Of a stretch of 64,000 nt of DNA, positions 17,381 to 25,959 are shown one piece after another. Every line of letters begins with the position of its first letter. Positions within the stretch are counted from its first letter, which is position 1. The notes under the pieces were generated by a model. That model worked only from the letters and a program-made list of their open reading frames with translations. It was not told the origin of the DNA and ran no database searches. A program made the position numbers and the translations under genes. Where the stretch lies: positions 1 through 64,000 of the forward strand of contig NZ_PGFC01000002.1 of NCBI RefSeq assembly GCF_002797875.1, written 5' to 3'. This DNA comes from Pseudoscardovia suis (GTDB lineage Bacteria > Actinomycetota > Actinomycetes > Actinomycetales > Bifidobacteriaceae).

Positions 17381-19177
17381 CTACATGCCGCGTGCCCATC
17401 CGGGCAGGATCATGCGGAACAGCCATGCCGTGGTGGTCATCGGAACGAAAGTCCACAACGGCAGCAGGTAGATGCCTATGGCAATGGTCGCCACATCCAG
17501 CACAACAGCGGCGTTGCGCAACGAATTCACGTACCGCCCGCGTCTCGCCAGCCAATCCAGCCAATAGCATGTGGCGAGAATCACCCACGGCAAAAACGCT
17601 ATGGAGTAGAACGAATACGTGGTGCGATTCATATACAGCAGCCAGGGTGCCCAGCCCGCCAGCATGCCGGACCACACGGCCAGCACGCGCCAGTCGCCGC
17701 GGCGGATAATGGCCATCACGAGCGCCGCCACCAGGCATGCCACGCCGGCCCACCACACCACAGGATTGCCTACATTCGCAACGGTCACCAGGCAGTCAGA
17801 GGAACCGGCTGATGGTCCGCACAGCGTGGGGAAGTCAAACGACAGCGGCTGGACGTGGTATTTCCCGATGAAGAGCGTGTCGGTGAGCTGCAGCGGCCAG
17901 GCGAGCGCCGTGGACGATGAGGGGCGAGGTGCGCTGATTGCGCTGGCGACTTGCACATCATGAATATGCAATTGCACAAGTGAACGCAGGGTGGACGGCA
18001 ACCATGCGACGCCGCTTCCGGGGTTCTCCTCGGCCCAATGGCGGTAGAACGCATCCGGTGTTAGGAACCAGCTCATCCAGCTGGCCAAGTATGTGGCAAT
18101 GCATAACGGCAGGGCGTACAGGGCGGTCAGCAGACCGTCCTTGGCGACCATGGCGCCGAACCATCCGCGATATCCGACGATGCGGCGGTTATAGCCGTCC
18201 CACAGCACGGAGATGATGGCAAACACCGCGAGGAAGTACCCTCCGCTCCATTTAATGCCGGTAGCCAATGCGAGCAGTATGAATGCCGCCAGCCGCCACC
18301 CGCTGAATGCTACGATCGGTCCGCTTGACGCAACCACAAGCCTGACGGACGGTTGGCCGGCGACAGCGTTCGCCTTGAGGCGGTCGCCGCCTTCGCCGCG
18401 GCGCTCGCGAGGCGTGAGAGTGACGGATCGAATCACCATGCCGGGGCGCGCAACGTCGAGTTCGTGCGCCATCCGCAGCGTGGCGAGCGCCCATTCGCGG
18501 TGATGCAGCAGGCAGAGGAATGCGCCGAGCACAAACACCATGAGGAATCCGTCGAGCATGGCGGTGCGGCTCAGCGTGATCGCTTGTCCGTCGAACGCCA
18601 TGAAAATGGCCGCCGTCGTGGCAATTGTTACATTGTGGAACAACCTAAACGCCACTCGGGCAATCAGCAAAATCGCGAGAGTGCCGGCCAAGGCGGCGGT
18701 GAAGCGCCATGCGAAGGGATACGCCCCGCCGAACACCTTCATGCCAATCGCAATCAGCCATTTGCCCAGCGGCGGATGCGTGAAAATTTCTTCGGGTTGC
18801 GACAGGAAGATGTTCACGTTGCCGTTTGCGAATTCGTTGTCGATTTTCGCTGCACCCGCGCCCAGGTTGAGGATTGAGCCGGCGTCTGGGTCCGGCCATG
18901 CTCTTTCGGTGCCGGTTTGCAGCATTGCCCATGCATCTTTGACGTAGTAGTGTTCGTCGAACACGAGGACATGAGGTTGGTCCAGGCGGAAGAAGCGCAG
19001 GAATCCGCCGATGAACGTGACGATAAGTGGTGCGATCCACCCCAACGCCCGGGTGCTGGGGCGGTGGGCGCGCCACCATCGCACGAAGCGGCCTGGTTGG
19101 GGCGAGCCGCCGTTTGCGTATGCCTTAGCGCCGCGCTGTTTCGTGAGGAATTCCAGCACCGGGTTCGTGGCCTCCAT
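17381..19177 (-). CDS. pmt: Dolichyl/polyprenyl-phosphate-mannose protein O-mannosyltransferase (GT39)
   Basis: Predicted 598-residue polytopic protein that transfers mannose from polyprenyl-phosphomannose to Ser/Thr of exported proteins. The first helix is followed by the GT39 signature loop (FLRFFRLDQPHVLVFDEHYY) holding the catalytic Asp-Glu, then EIFTHPPLGKWLIAIGM. About ten further helices follow, ending with the WPLQLTDT and PWLLYMNRTTYSFYSIAFLP regions typical of actinobacterial Pmt. A hydrophilic insertion (about residues 240-285, rich in Arg/Gly) looks variable. In mycobacteria pmt is beside rsmI; here the two are 14 kb apart. Pilins and other secreted proteins in this genome are possible substrates, which is inference. 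Confidence 0.95.
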   Translation of the reverse strand: MEATNPVLEFLTKQRGAKAYANGGSPQPGRFVRWWRAHRPSTRALGWIAPLIVTFIGGFLRFFRLDQPHVLVFDEHYYVKDAWAMLQTGTERAWPDPDAGSILNLGAGAAKIDNEFANGNVNIFLSQPEEIFTHPPLGKWLIAIGMKVFGGAYPFAWRFTAALAGTLAILLIARVAFRLFHNVTIATTAAIFMAFDGQAITLSRTAMLDGFLMVFVLGAFLCLLHHREWALATLRMAHELDVARPGMVIRSVTLTPRERRGEGGDRLKANAVAGQPSVRLVVASSGPIVAFSGWRLAAFILLALATGIKWSGGYFLAVFAIISVLWDGYNRRIVGYRGWFGAMVAKDGLLTALYALPLCIATYLASWMSWFLTPDAFYRHWAEENPGSGVAWLPSTLRSLVQLHIHDVQVASAISAPRPSSSTALAWPLQLTDTLFIGKYHVQPLSFDFPTLCGPSAGSSDCLVTVANVGNPVVWWAGVACLVAALVMAIIRRGDWRVLAVWSGMLAGWAPWLLYMNRTTYSFYSIAFLPWVILATCYWLDWLARRGRYVNSLRNAAVVLDVATIAIGIYLLPLWTFVPMTTTAWLFRMILPGWARGM

Positions 19178-19256
19178 GCCTCGCTCCTTTTCTCTCGGTT
19201 TCTGACCTCATGATAGCTTCAATCGGTCATTGTCGCGGGCTCGCACGTGGGGCGTT

Positions 19257-20027
19257 ATGTGCGCGTGGCGGCTGTCACTTTGGGGGTTGGGATGGTGGTT
19301 GTGGTGTTGGGCGTTTGGGGGATTGTTGTGTTTGCTGGCTTTGCGGGTTCCTGTCGTGGCGCCTTGTCCTCTCGCGGGCGTTATGTGTGAGTGGCGGCTG
19401 GCACATTGACGGGTCGGTGGGATGGGTGTGTGCGGGGAGTGGCTTGTTTGCTGGGTTCTGGGCTGGGGTTGGTGTTGTTGTGGCGGTTATGTGCGAGTGG
19501 CGGCTGGCACTTTGGGCGGTGGTGGTGCTGAATCCCCGCTATGTGTGAGTGCCGGCTGACACATTGGGGGTTGGGATGGTGGTTGTGGTGTTGGGCGTTT
19601 GGGGGATTGTTGCGGTTGCTGGCTTTGCGGGTTCCTGTCGTGGCGCCTTGCTCTCTCGGGGTCGTTATGTGCGAGTGGCGGCTGGCACATTGGCGGGTCG
19701 GTGGGATGGGTGTGTGCAGGGAGTGGCTTGTTTGCTGGGTTCTGGGTTGCGGGTGGTTCCGGATGGGCGTTATGTGCGCGTGGCGGCTGGCACTTTGGGG
19801 GTTGGGATGGTGGTTGTGGTGTTAGGTGTTTGGGGGATTGTTGTGTTTGCTGGCTTTCCGGGTTCCTGTCGTGGCGCCTTGTCCTCTCGTGGTCGTTATG
19901 TGCGAGTGGCGGCTGGCACTTTGGCGGGTCGGTGGGATGGGTGTGTGCGGGGTCTGGCTTGTTTGCTGGGGTCTGGCGTTGTGTTGGTTCCTGACGGGCG
20001 GTTATGTGTGAGTGGCGGCTGGCACAT
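19257..20027. repeat. Array 3 of the 24-bp dyad repeat (8 copies) with 231-bp higher-order units
   Basis: Copies start at 19257, 19383, 19489, 19541, 19667, 19772, 19898 and 20004 (steps 126, 106, 52, 126, 105, 126, 106). The segments starting at 19257, 19541 and 19772 are close copies of each other, so a two-element unit of about 231 bp has been duplicated in tandem. Several copies end in CACTT. The array sits between the pmt start and the class II amidotransferase gene. Between 20028 and 20243 there is a GA-rich stretch (GGCCGAGG words) and a small hairpin, CCGCAC/GTGCGG at 20200-20219. Confidence 0.9.
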
Positions 20028-20243
20028 TTAGGCCGAGGATGAGGTTGAATCCAAGGCCAAGGCCGAGGGGCGGACCGGAGGGGGCGAGGCCAAGACCGGG
20101 CAGAGCGGAACCGAGGCGGCGAACGATCCCCCGTGGCGTTTTAAGGCGACGCCATGAAATCTTCCAGACAAAATCGAAGGATATAGCATGAATCGATAAC
20201 CGCACGCTGTGTTGTGCGGTGCTCATCGAATAGAGTGGAATTC

Positions 20244-21098
20244 ATGTGTAGATTGCTGGGATACGCGACGGCGGGGACGAACAAGAGCCTGGAGGATGTG
20301 CTGGGCGAGGGCATCGTGCGCGAATACCTGCGCCTTTCCCTCGTGCATAACGACGGGTGGGGAGCCGCATTGGTGGCGGATTCCTCCCGCCGCGCTGGCG
20401 TCGATGACGGTGGTGCAGCGACCACCGGTAGCTATACGACGCTGTACAAATCCACGGAACCCGCCTACCTCGATCCCGCCGCAAGCTTGCTCGCCCAGCA
20501 GGGCGCCCGCGGCGCGCTGTTCCACTTGCGTCTAGCGTCATCGAACCTGCCTCTCATCATCGAGAACCAGCAGCCATTCAGCGCCGATGCCATTTCATTC
20601 ATCCACAATGGCGACATTTCCGATGATTCCGGCCGCAACCTCGTGCATGACCCTGACCTTCCGGTCACACGCGAGCAGATCCTGGCAACGGGCGGCAAGT
20701 CGGATTCCGCCATCTACTTCGCTGTCGTGTTGCATCACCTGAGCGAAGGCAAAACGCTGCCCGAAGCGGTCTCGGCAGCCATCGCCGACCTGCGCAAGCG
20801 CTACCCGCACAGCTCCTATAACTGCATGGTGCAGACGGAAAACACCTTCATCGTCGCCAATGCGGCGGGCCGCGTGGAGACGAGCCCGCGCATCGTCGAA
20901 ATCTACAATCGTTTCGGGCTGGGGGAGCGCTCCAAAGGCTACCGCGTGCTGCGATACCGCGACATTGATGGCGGCGGCGTGGTCGTGGCATCCAGCGGAT
21001 TCCCCCAGGACTCGCGCGACGGTTGGCGCGAGCTGCCCAACAACCACATGCTTGTGGCGTCCAACCGCACCGGACGCTATGAAGTGCATCCGCTGTGA
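20244..21098 (+). CDS. Class II glutamine amidotransferase (YafJ/GATase_4-like)
   Basis: Predicted 284-residue cytoplasmic protein. ATG 20244 is chosen because the next codon gives the N-terminal nucleophile Cys (MCRLLGY), which must follow the initiator Met. Further Ntn-type GATase features are LVHNDGWGAAL, the HLRLASSNLP oxyanion/Arg region, ENQQPF and FIHNGDIS. It stands alone with no fused synthase or synthetase domain, so the acceptor of the released ammonia is unknown. A Cys-ligase-like GCS2 gene follows 220 bp downstream on the same strand. In other actinobacteria a similar amidotransferase (EgtC) partners a GCS2-type EgtA for ergothioneine, but the other egt genes are not in this window. 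Confidence 0.88.
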   Translation: MCRLLGYATAGTNKSLEDVLGEGIVREYLRLSLVHNDGWGAALVADSSRRAGVDDGGAATTGSYTTLYKSTEPAYLDPAASLLAQQGARGALFHLRLASSNLPLIIENQQPFSADAISFIHNGDISDDSGRNLVHDPDLPVTREQILATGGKSDSAIYFAVVLHHLSEGKTLPEAVSAAIADLRKRYPHSSYNCMVQTENTFIVANAAGRVETSPRIVEIYNRFGLGERSKGYRVLRYRDIDGGGVVVASSGFPQDSRDGWRELPNNHMLVASNRTGRYEVHPL

Positions 21099-21318
21099 GC
21101 TTTGCCGTGGTGATTTCCCGGGTGAATTTCGAGAGGTGAATTCCGGGCGGCTCGGCGCGCGTTGCGATAGGGCAATGCCTATGGCGCCGCGCTCGTCGCG
21201 ATTGCACCGTGCATGCATGCAACGGCAATAACCACCCCGCACGGTAAACAAAGGAACCATAAATAATTCATAGAGCTAAAGGCGCGAGTATCTGCGCGCC
21301 TATCGATAGGCTGGTGCC

Positions 21319-22581
21319 ATGACGATTCACGAGTTTGATTACTTTCATCAAGACCGTTCGGTCAACCCCAAGCATCTGAGCAGCTTGGTGCATTTTTTTG
21401 AGGGCGGCATCCTCCAGCCCAAGGATTTCGGTTTTGGTGTGGAAATCGAGCATCTGCCAGTGCGCGTGGGCACGAATGATGCCGTGACGTATGCCGAGAA
21501 GGATGGCGTGCACGAGGTCCTCAACGAGCTGTCGGCGTTGTACGACCCGGCAACGCGGTATGTGGAGAACGGCCAATTGCTGGGATTTTCCAAGCCGGGC
21601 ATCGCCGTGTCTCTCGAACCGGGCGGCCAGATCGAGTGCTCCCTCGGCATCGCCCACAGCGATGAGGATTTCGCACGCTTCTACACGCAATTCCGCCGCG
21701 ACATCGACCCAATCCTCGCGCGTCACCACATCCGCCTCGTGAACTACGGTTATCAGCCGCACACGCATGCCTCCGACATCACAATCATCCCCAAGCCGCG
21801 CTATGACGGCATGACCAAGTTCTTCGGACGCACGTGGCGCCTGGGCTGGAACATGATGCGGTGCTCCGCGTCCACGCAAGTGAGTTTCGACTACTCCAGC
21901 GAGGAGGACGCCATCTCCAAACTGCGCATCGGCGTGGCGATCGGCCCGATTCTCGCCCTGTTCTTCCGCAACACTCCGTATTTCGAAGGTGAAGAGAACC
22001 CGTGGCCGCTGCTGCGCCAATACATGTGGGACGGCCTGGACCCGCAGCGCACCGGTGTGCCGGCGGGACTGTATGACGACAATTACACGTGGGAGGAATA
22101 CGCCTACGACGTGCTCGCCACGCCGCTCATGGTCACCGACCTCACGCACACGCCCGAATACACAGGCGACGAGCCGGTGCGCGCAGCATGGCACGACAAC
22201 GCGGCGGATGTTTACCCTGACCGTGAGCTCAACAAGGCCGAGATCTCGCACATCCTCTCCACGCATTTCCCGGACATGCGTCTGAAGAACTTCCTCGAGA
22301 TGCGGCATTGGGATTCCCTGCCGTTCGAACGCGCGCGGCGGCTCGCCCAAGTGGTGCTGAGCAACTTCTACGACACGAAGCAGCTCGACAACCTCGCCAC
22401 GTACTTCGACGGCGTGCGCACGGTGGACGTGTTCGCCGCGAAAGCTGACCTGCTCGCCAATGGCACGGACGCCCGACCGTACGGGCAGTCGCTGGACTTC
22501 TGGCGCGAATTCCTGCGCGTCGAAGGCACCATGAGCGATGTGCCGGGCGATCCGGAGCATCCGGACGTATTCCAGCGGTAA
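21319..22581 (+). CDS. GCS2-type glutamate-cysteine ligase family protein
   Basis: Predicted 420-residue ATP-grasp-like carboxylate-amine ligase of the plant/actinobacterial GCS2 type. Motifs include FGFGVEIEHLPV near the N-terminus (metal/ATP Glu residues), SLEPGGQIECSLG (substrate-binding segment), GYQPHTHASD, and MMRCSASTQVSFDYSSEEDA. Family members join glutamate to cysteine or related amines, for gamma-glutamylcysteine or ergothioneine synthesis. Whether this organism uses it for low-molecular-weight thiols cannot be read from the window. It follows the class II amidotransferase gene on the same strand. The 233 bp before gnd hold no recognised signal. Confidence 0.85.
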   Translation: MTIHEFDYFHQDRSVNPKHLSSLVHFFEGGILQPKDFGFGVEIEHLPVRVGTNDAVTYAEKDGVHEVLNELSALYDPATRYVENGQLLGFSKPGIAVSLEPGGQIECSLGIAHSDEDFARFYTQFRRDIDPILARHHIRLVNYGYQPHTHASDITIIPKPRYDGMTKFFGRTWRLGWNMMRCSASTQVSFDYSSEEDAISKLRIGVAIGPILALFFRNTPYFEGEENPWPLLRQYMWDGLDPQRTGVPAGLYDDNYTWEEYAYDVLATPLMVTDLTHTPEYTGDEPVRAAWHDNAADVYPDRELNKAEISHILSTHFPDMRLKNFLEMRHWDSLPFERARRLAQVVLSNFYDTKQLDNLATYFDGVRTVDVFAAKADLLANGTDARPYGQSLDFWREFLRVEGTMSDVPGDPEHPDVFQR

Positions 22582-22813
22582 CGGGCGCGGGGTGGCGGGG
22601 TGGCGAGAAAGCCGCCCCTGCCCGTCGCGTTACGCTGACAGCGGAGGTGCATGCGGGCGGCACGTGACGGGCTCCGTTGTTCCGCTGCTACCGCTAAAAT
22701 CGGCGGTGTTCCAATAATTCCGCGCCTCCAAGCGGTGTCATGCATGCAGCGCGGTGTCGTATATGCGGCCGATTCACGCTCGACGGCCGCATGAATCCTA
22801 TGGAAGGCTTCAC

Positions 22814-24304
22814 ATGGCAGAAAACACAAATGCAGGGAACGCCGGCAAGAAGGCAAACATCGGCGTCGTCGGCCTCGCGGTCATGGGCTCCAATCTCGCC
22901 CGCAACCTCGCTCACCACGGCAACACCGTCGCTGTGTTCAACCGCACGTACGCCCGCACCGAAACGCTCATGAAGGAGCACGGCACCGAAGGCGATTTCA
23001 TTCCGGCCAAGACGATTGAGGAATTCGTGGCAAGCCTGTCCAAGCCGCGCACCGCCATCATCATGGTCAAGGCAGGCGCTCCGACCGACGCGATGATCGA
23101 GGCTCTGGCGGATGCCATGGAGCCCGGCGACATCATCGTCGACGGTGGCAACAGCTTCTACAAAGACACGATTCGCCGCGAGAAGGCGATTCGCGCCCGC
23201 GGTCTGCACTTCGTCGGTTGCGGCATCTCCGGCGGTGAGGAAGGCGCGCTCAACGGCCCGTCCATGATGCCCGGCGGCACCGAGGAATCATGGAAGACCC
23301 TCGGCCCGATCCTGAAGTCCATCGCCGCGGTTGCCGAAGGCGAGCCGTGCGTGACCCACATCGGCACTGACGGCGCCGGCCACTTCGTCAAGATGGTGCA
23401 TAACGGCATCGAATACGCCGACATGCAGCTCATCGGCGAAAGCTATGACCTGCTGCGCCGCGGCCTGGGTATGACGCCGCAGCAGATCGGCGACGTGTTC
23501 GATGAATGGAACAAGGGCGACCTCAACTCCTACCTCGTCGAGATCACCTCCGAGGTGCTCCATCAGGTGGATGCCAAGACCGGCAAGCCGTTCGTGGACA
23601 TTGTGGTGGACAAGGCAGGCATGAAGGGCACCGGCACGTGGACCGTGCAGACCGCCCTCAGCCTCGCGGTGCCCGTTACCGGCATTGCAGAAGCCGTGTT
23701 TTCCCGTGGACTTTCCGGCATGAGCGAGCAGCGCGCTGAAAACGCCCGCACCCCGCTCACCGGCCCCAACGGCGACCTTGGCATCGACGACGCTGACAAG
23801 GCTGCGTTCGTGGAGGCCGTGCGCCAGGCGCTGTATGCGTCGAAGATCGTGGCATACGCCCAAGGCTTCGATGAGATTCAGGCGGGCGCCAAGGAATACG
23901 GTTGGAAGATTGACCTGGGCGCCGTGGCACGCATCTGGCGCGGCGGCTGCATCATCCGCGCCAAGTTCCTCAACCGCATCTCCGAGGCTTACGACAACGT
24001 GGCGGCAGGCAAGCAGGAGGCGTTCAGCTCGCTGCTGTTCGACGATTACTTCACGAAGGCCGTGGAATCCGCGCAGGAGGCGTGGCGCGAGGTCGTGGCG
24101 AAGGCTGCGCTCGCGGGCATCCCGGTGCCGGCGTTCTCCAGCTCGCTGTCGTACTACGACGGCCTGCGTTCCAAGCGCCTGCCTGCTGCGCTGATCCAGG
24201 GGCAGCGTGACTTCTTCGGCGCCCACACGTATGGTCGCGTGGACCAGCCCGGTGCGTTCCACACGCTGTGGAGCGGCGACCGTTCGGAGATTCAGACCGC
24301 CTGA
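22814..24304 (+). CDS. gnd: 6-phosphogluconate dehydrogenase, decarboxylating
   Basis: Predicted 496-residue enzyme that converts 6-phosphogluconate to ribulose 5-phosphate with CO2 and NADPH. The Rossmann loop is VVGLAVMGSNLARN, followed by FNRTYAR. The substrate signature VGCGISGGEEGALNGPSMMPGG and the catalytic region HFVKMVHNGIEY (Lys and Asn) are intact, as are DKAGMKGTGTWT and RAKFL. Start 22814 is chosen over upstream in-frame 22754 because the conserved sequence begins shortly after. Its TGA overlaps the ATG of acyP by one base, so the two are translationally coupled. It acts with zwf and pgl nearby on the opposite strand. Confidence 0.98.
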   Translation: MAENTNAGNAGKKANIGVVGLAVMGSNLARNLAHHGNTVAVFNRTYARTETLMKEHGTEGDFIPAKTIEEFVASLSKPRTAIIMVKAGAPTDAMIEALADAMEPGDIIVDGGNSFYKDTIRREKAIRARGLHFVGCGISGGEEGALNGPSMMPGGTEESWKTLGPILKSIAAVAEGEPCVTHIGTDGAGHFVKMVHNGIEYADMQLIGESYDLLRRGLGMTPQQIGDVFDEWNKGDLNSYLVEITSEVLHQVDAKTGKPFVDIVVDKAGMKGTGTWTVQTALSLAVPVTGIAEAVFSRGLSGMSEQRAENARTPLTGPNGDLGIDDADKAAFVEAVRQALYASKIVAYAQGFDEIQAGAKEYGWKIDLGAVARIWRGGCIIRAKFLNRISEAYDNVAAGKQEAFSSLLFDDYFTKAVESAQEAWREVVAKAALAGIPVPAFSSSLSYYDGLRSKRLPAALIQGQRDFFGAHTYGRVDQPGAFHTLWSGDRSEIQTA

Positions 24305-24642
24305 TGCGGCGTGAAGCAGGACTGACTGGGGCGGCTGAGCGCAATGACGGCCGCCCCAGCCACGTGCGCAAGCACATTGTGGTAACCGGCATGGTGCAGG
24401 GCGTGGGATTCCGCTACGAATCCGTGCGTGCCGCGCGACGCATAGGCATCGTCGGTTGGGTGCGCAATTGCATGGATGGTTCTGTGGAATTGGAAATCCA
24501 GGGCGAGCCGGAACCGGTTGCGCAGATGATCGAGTGGCTGTGGCATGGCCCCCAATGGGCGCGCGTGGATGACGTCACCGTGGAATCCGAACTGCCCAAA
24601 GACCCCATTCATGCCGAGCGCACGTTCCTTGTCGTTCGGTGA
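24304..24642 (+). CDS. acyP: Acylphosphatase
   Basis: Predicted 112-residue enzyme hydrolysing acyl phosphates. The catalytic Arg sits in GMVQGVGFRYE and the catalytic Asn in VGWVRNCMDGSVELEIQG, the two family signatures. The family is normally about 90 residues; from ATG 24304 there is a 20-residue N-terminal tail. That ATG overlaps the gnd stop (TGATG), which argues for this start and for coupling. Transcription is probably ended by the long hairpin at 24754. Confidence 0.92.
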   Translation: MRREAGLTGAAERNDGRPSHVRKHIVVTGMVQGVGFRYESVRAARRIGIVGWVRNCMDGSVELEIQGEPEPVAQMIEWLWHGPQWARVDDVTVESELPKDPIHAERTFLVVR

Positions 24643-24753
24643 GTCTCGCGTCTTGCGTCGTGACGGTTTCGTCTTGTGTCGCGCGTCTCTCGTCTCGTCT
24701 TTTCGCCCCTCTCCGTCATCCTGTATCGCCGATGACGGAGCATAGGGCTAGAT

Positions 24754-24808
24754 AGCAAAGCCCCCATTGCCGTGATTGCGCTGTGCAAACGGCAATGGGG
24801 GCTTTGCT
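24754..24808. terminator. 19-bp perfect hairpin, bidirectional terminator candidate
   Basis: AGCAAAGCCCCCATTGCCG (24754-24772) pairs perfectly with its complement at 24790-24808 around a 17-base loop. It lies between the convergent acyP (stop 24642) and pgl (stop 24856). Neither side has a long T run, but stem strength and placement suit termination in both directions. Confidence 0.7.
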
Positions 24809-24855
24809 GTATCCGTGAAGCTTGCGTGAAGCCTGTATGTGGTGAAGCCCGCTCG

Positions 24856-25734
24856 TTAGCTCAGGATGTGCTGCTGAGCGGAGAATGCGTTGCGGTCCAC
24901 CATCCACAGGGTCTGGCGATGGCCAGCTGCGAAGGAGCTGGGAATGTCCGGATCGCCGGGGCGCTCGATGGCGGAGTGCACGGCATCGGCCTTGGAAAGA
25001 CCGGAGGCGACCATCCACACATAGTTCGTCTGCTGGATGAACGGCAGCGTGAGGCTCAGGCGCAGGGGCGGCATCTTGGGGGAGTGGCTCACTCCGGTCA
25101 CGCGCTGATTGGGGTCGTGCACTTGCATTGCGTGATGGTGCGGGAACAGCGATGCGAAGTGACCGTCCGGGCCCACGCCGAAGAGTGCGATGTCAAGCGT
25201 CTTGCGTTCCTTGTTGCCCAAGGCGACGGAGAGTTCGTCGTTGTAGCGTTCTGCGGCAGCATCCAGGATTTCGTCATTCGTGCGTGCGGGGGCAACGTCT
25301 GCTTCGCGGCGCGGACGGGTGTCTGCGGGCATTTCGTGGATGTTTTCTTCGGGCAGCAGGCCGTTGCGCACCAGCCCGTCGAGCCATGCTTCTCGTGCCT
25401 GCTTGGCGTTGCGGTCGTCGGAATCCTGCTGCACGAAGCGTTCGTCGCCGAACCAGAAATGCACGCGAGGGAATTCGATGATGCCCTGCGCGGTGCTCAC
25501 GCTGGCGGCCTTGAGCACGTCAATGCCGGTAGTGCCGCCGGTGAGAGCCACGTCCACGCGTTCCTGACGGGTCAGCAGGTCGCTGATCTTGAGCAGCATG
25601 CGGGTGGCGACCGCGGTCACGAGGATCTGCTTGTCGGGGTAGACCACCATCTCGCGGCGCGCCAGCGCTTCCTTCAGGCCTTCATCGGAATCGTCCGAAT
25701 CTGAGTGATTGATGTAAAAAATTGAATCATTCAT
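24856..25734 (-). CDS. pgl: 6-phosphogluconolactonase (SOL/DevB type)
   Basis: Predicted 292-residue enzyme that hydrolyses 6-phosphogluconolactone, the second oxidative pentose phosphate step. Family motifs present are VALTGGTTGIDVLKA, FWFGDERFVQQDSDDRN, LFGVGPDGHFASLFPHH and WMVASGLSKADAV. The N-terminus has a short acidic insert (DSDDSDEG). It is somewhat longer than the family norm of about 240. It follows opcA on the same strand, but a terminator and 225 bp lie between, so it is probably transcribed from its own promoter in the AT-rich 25735-25800 stretch, which contains the inverted repeat TTGAA-N5-TTCAA (25759-25773). Confidence 0.95.
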   Translation of the reverse strand: MNDSIFYINHSDSDDSDEGLKEALARREMVVYPDKQILVTAVATRMLLKISDLLTRQERVDVALTGGTTGIDVLKAASVSTAQGIIEFPRVHFWFGDERFVQQDSDDRNAKQAREAWLDGLVRNGLLPEENIHEMPADTRPRREADVAPARTNDEILDAAAERYNDELSVALGNKERKTLDIALFGVGPDGHFASLFPHHHAMQVHDPNQRVTGVSHSPKMPPLRLSLTLPFIQQTNYVWMVASGLSKADAVHSAIERPGDPDIPSSFAAGHRQTLWMVDRNAFSAQQHILS

Positions 25735-25798
25735 GTTTGTTTATTATTTCTATGTTGTTTGAATTATGTTCAATAATGTTTGGAACTTGAGCGTATAT

Positions 25799-25854
25799 GA
25801 ACAAAAGTGCATCGCGTCGCCAGCGAATCACCGTATTCGTGGCAACGCGATGCA
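25799..25854 (-). terminator. Terminator of the zwf-opcA operon
   Basis: TGCATCGCGT (25808-25817) pairs with ACGCGATGCA (25845-25854), with inner pairings GCCA/TGGC and GAAT/ATTC around a six-base loop. Read on the minus strand the stem is followed by CTTTTGTT. It lies about 105 bp after the opcA stop. Next to it, at 25890-25925, is an 18-bp direct repeat (GCAGCATCACCGCATYTC twice). Confidence 0.75.
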
Positions 25855-25959
25855 ATTCAGCCTACATATCACGGCGCTGGAGCGCCACCGCAGCATCACC
25901 GCATCTCGCAGCATCACCGCATTTCGCAGGATGCTGCACTGCCGCGGAATGCCGCAACG

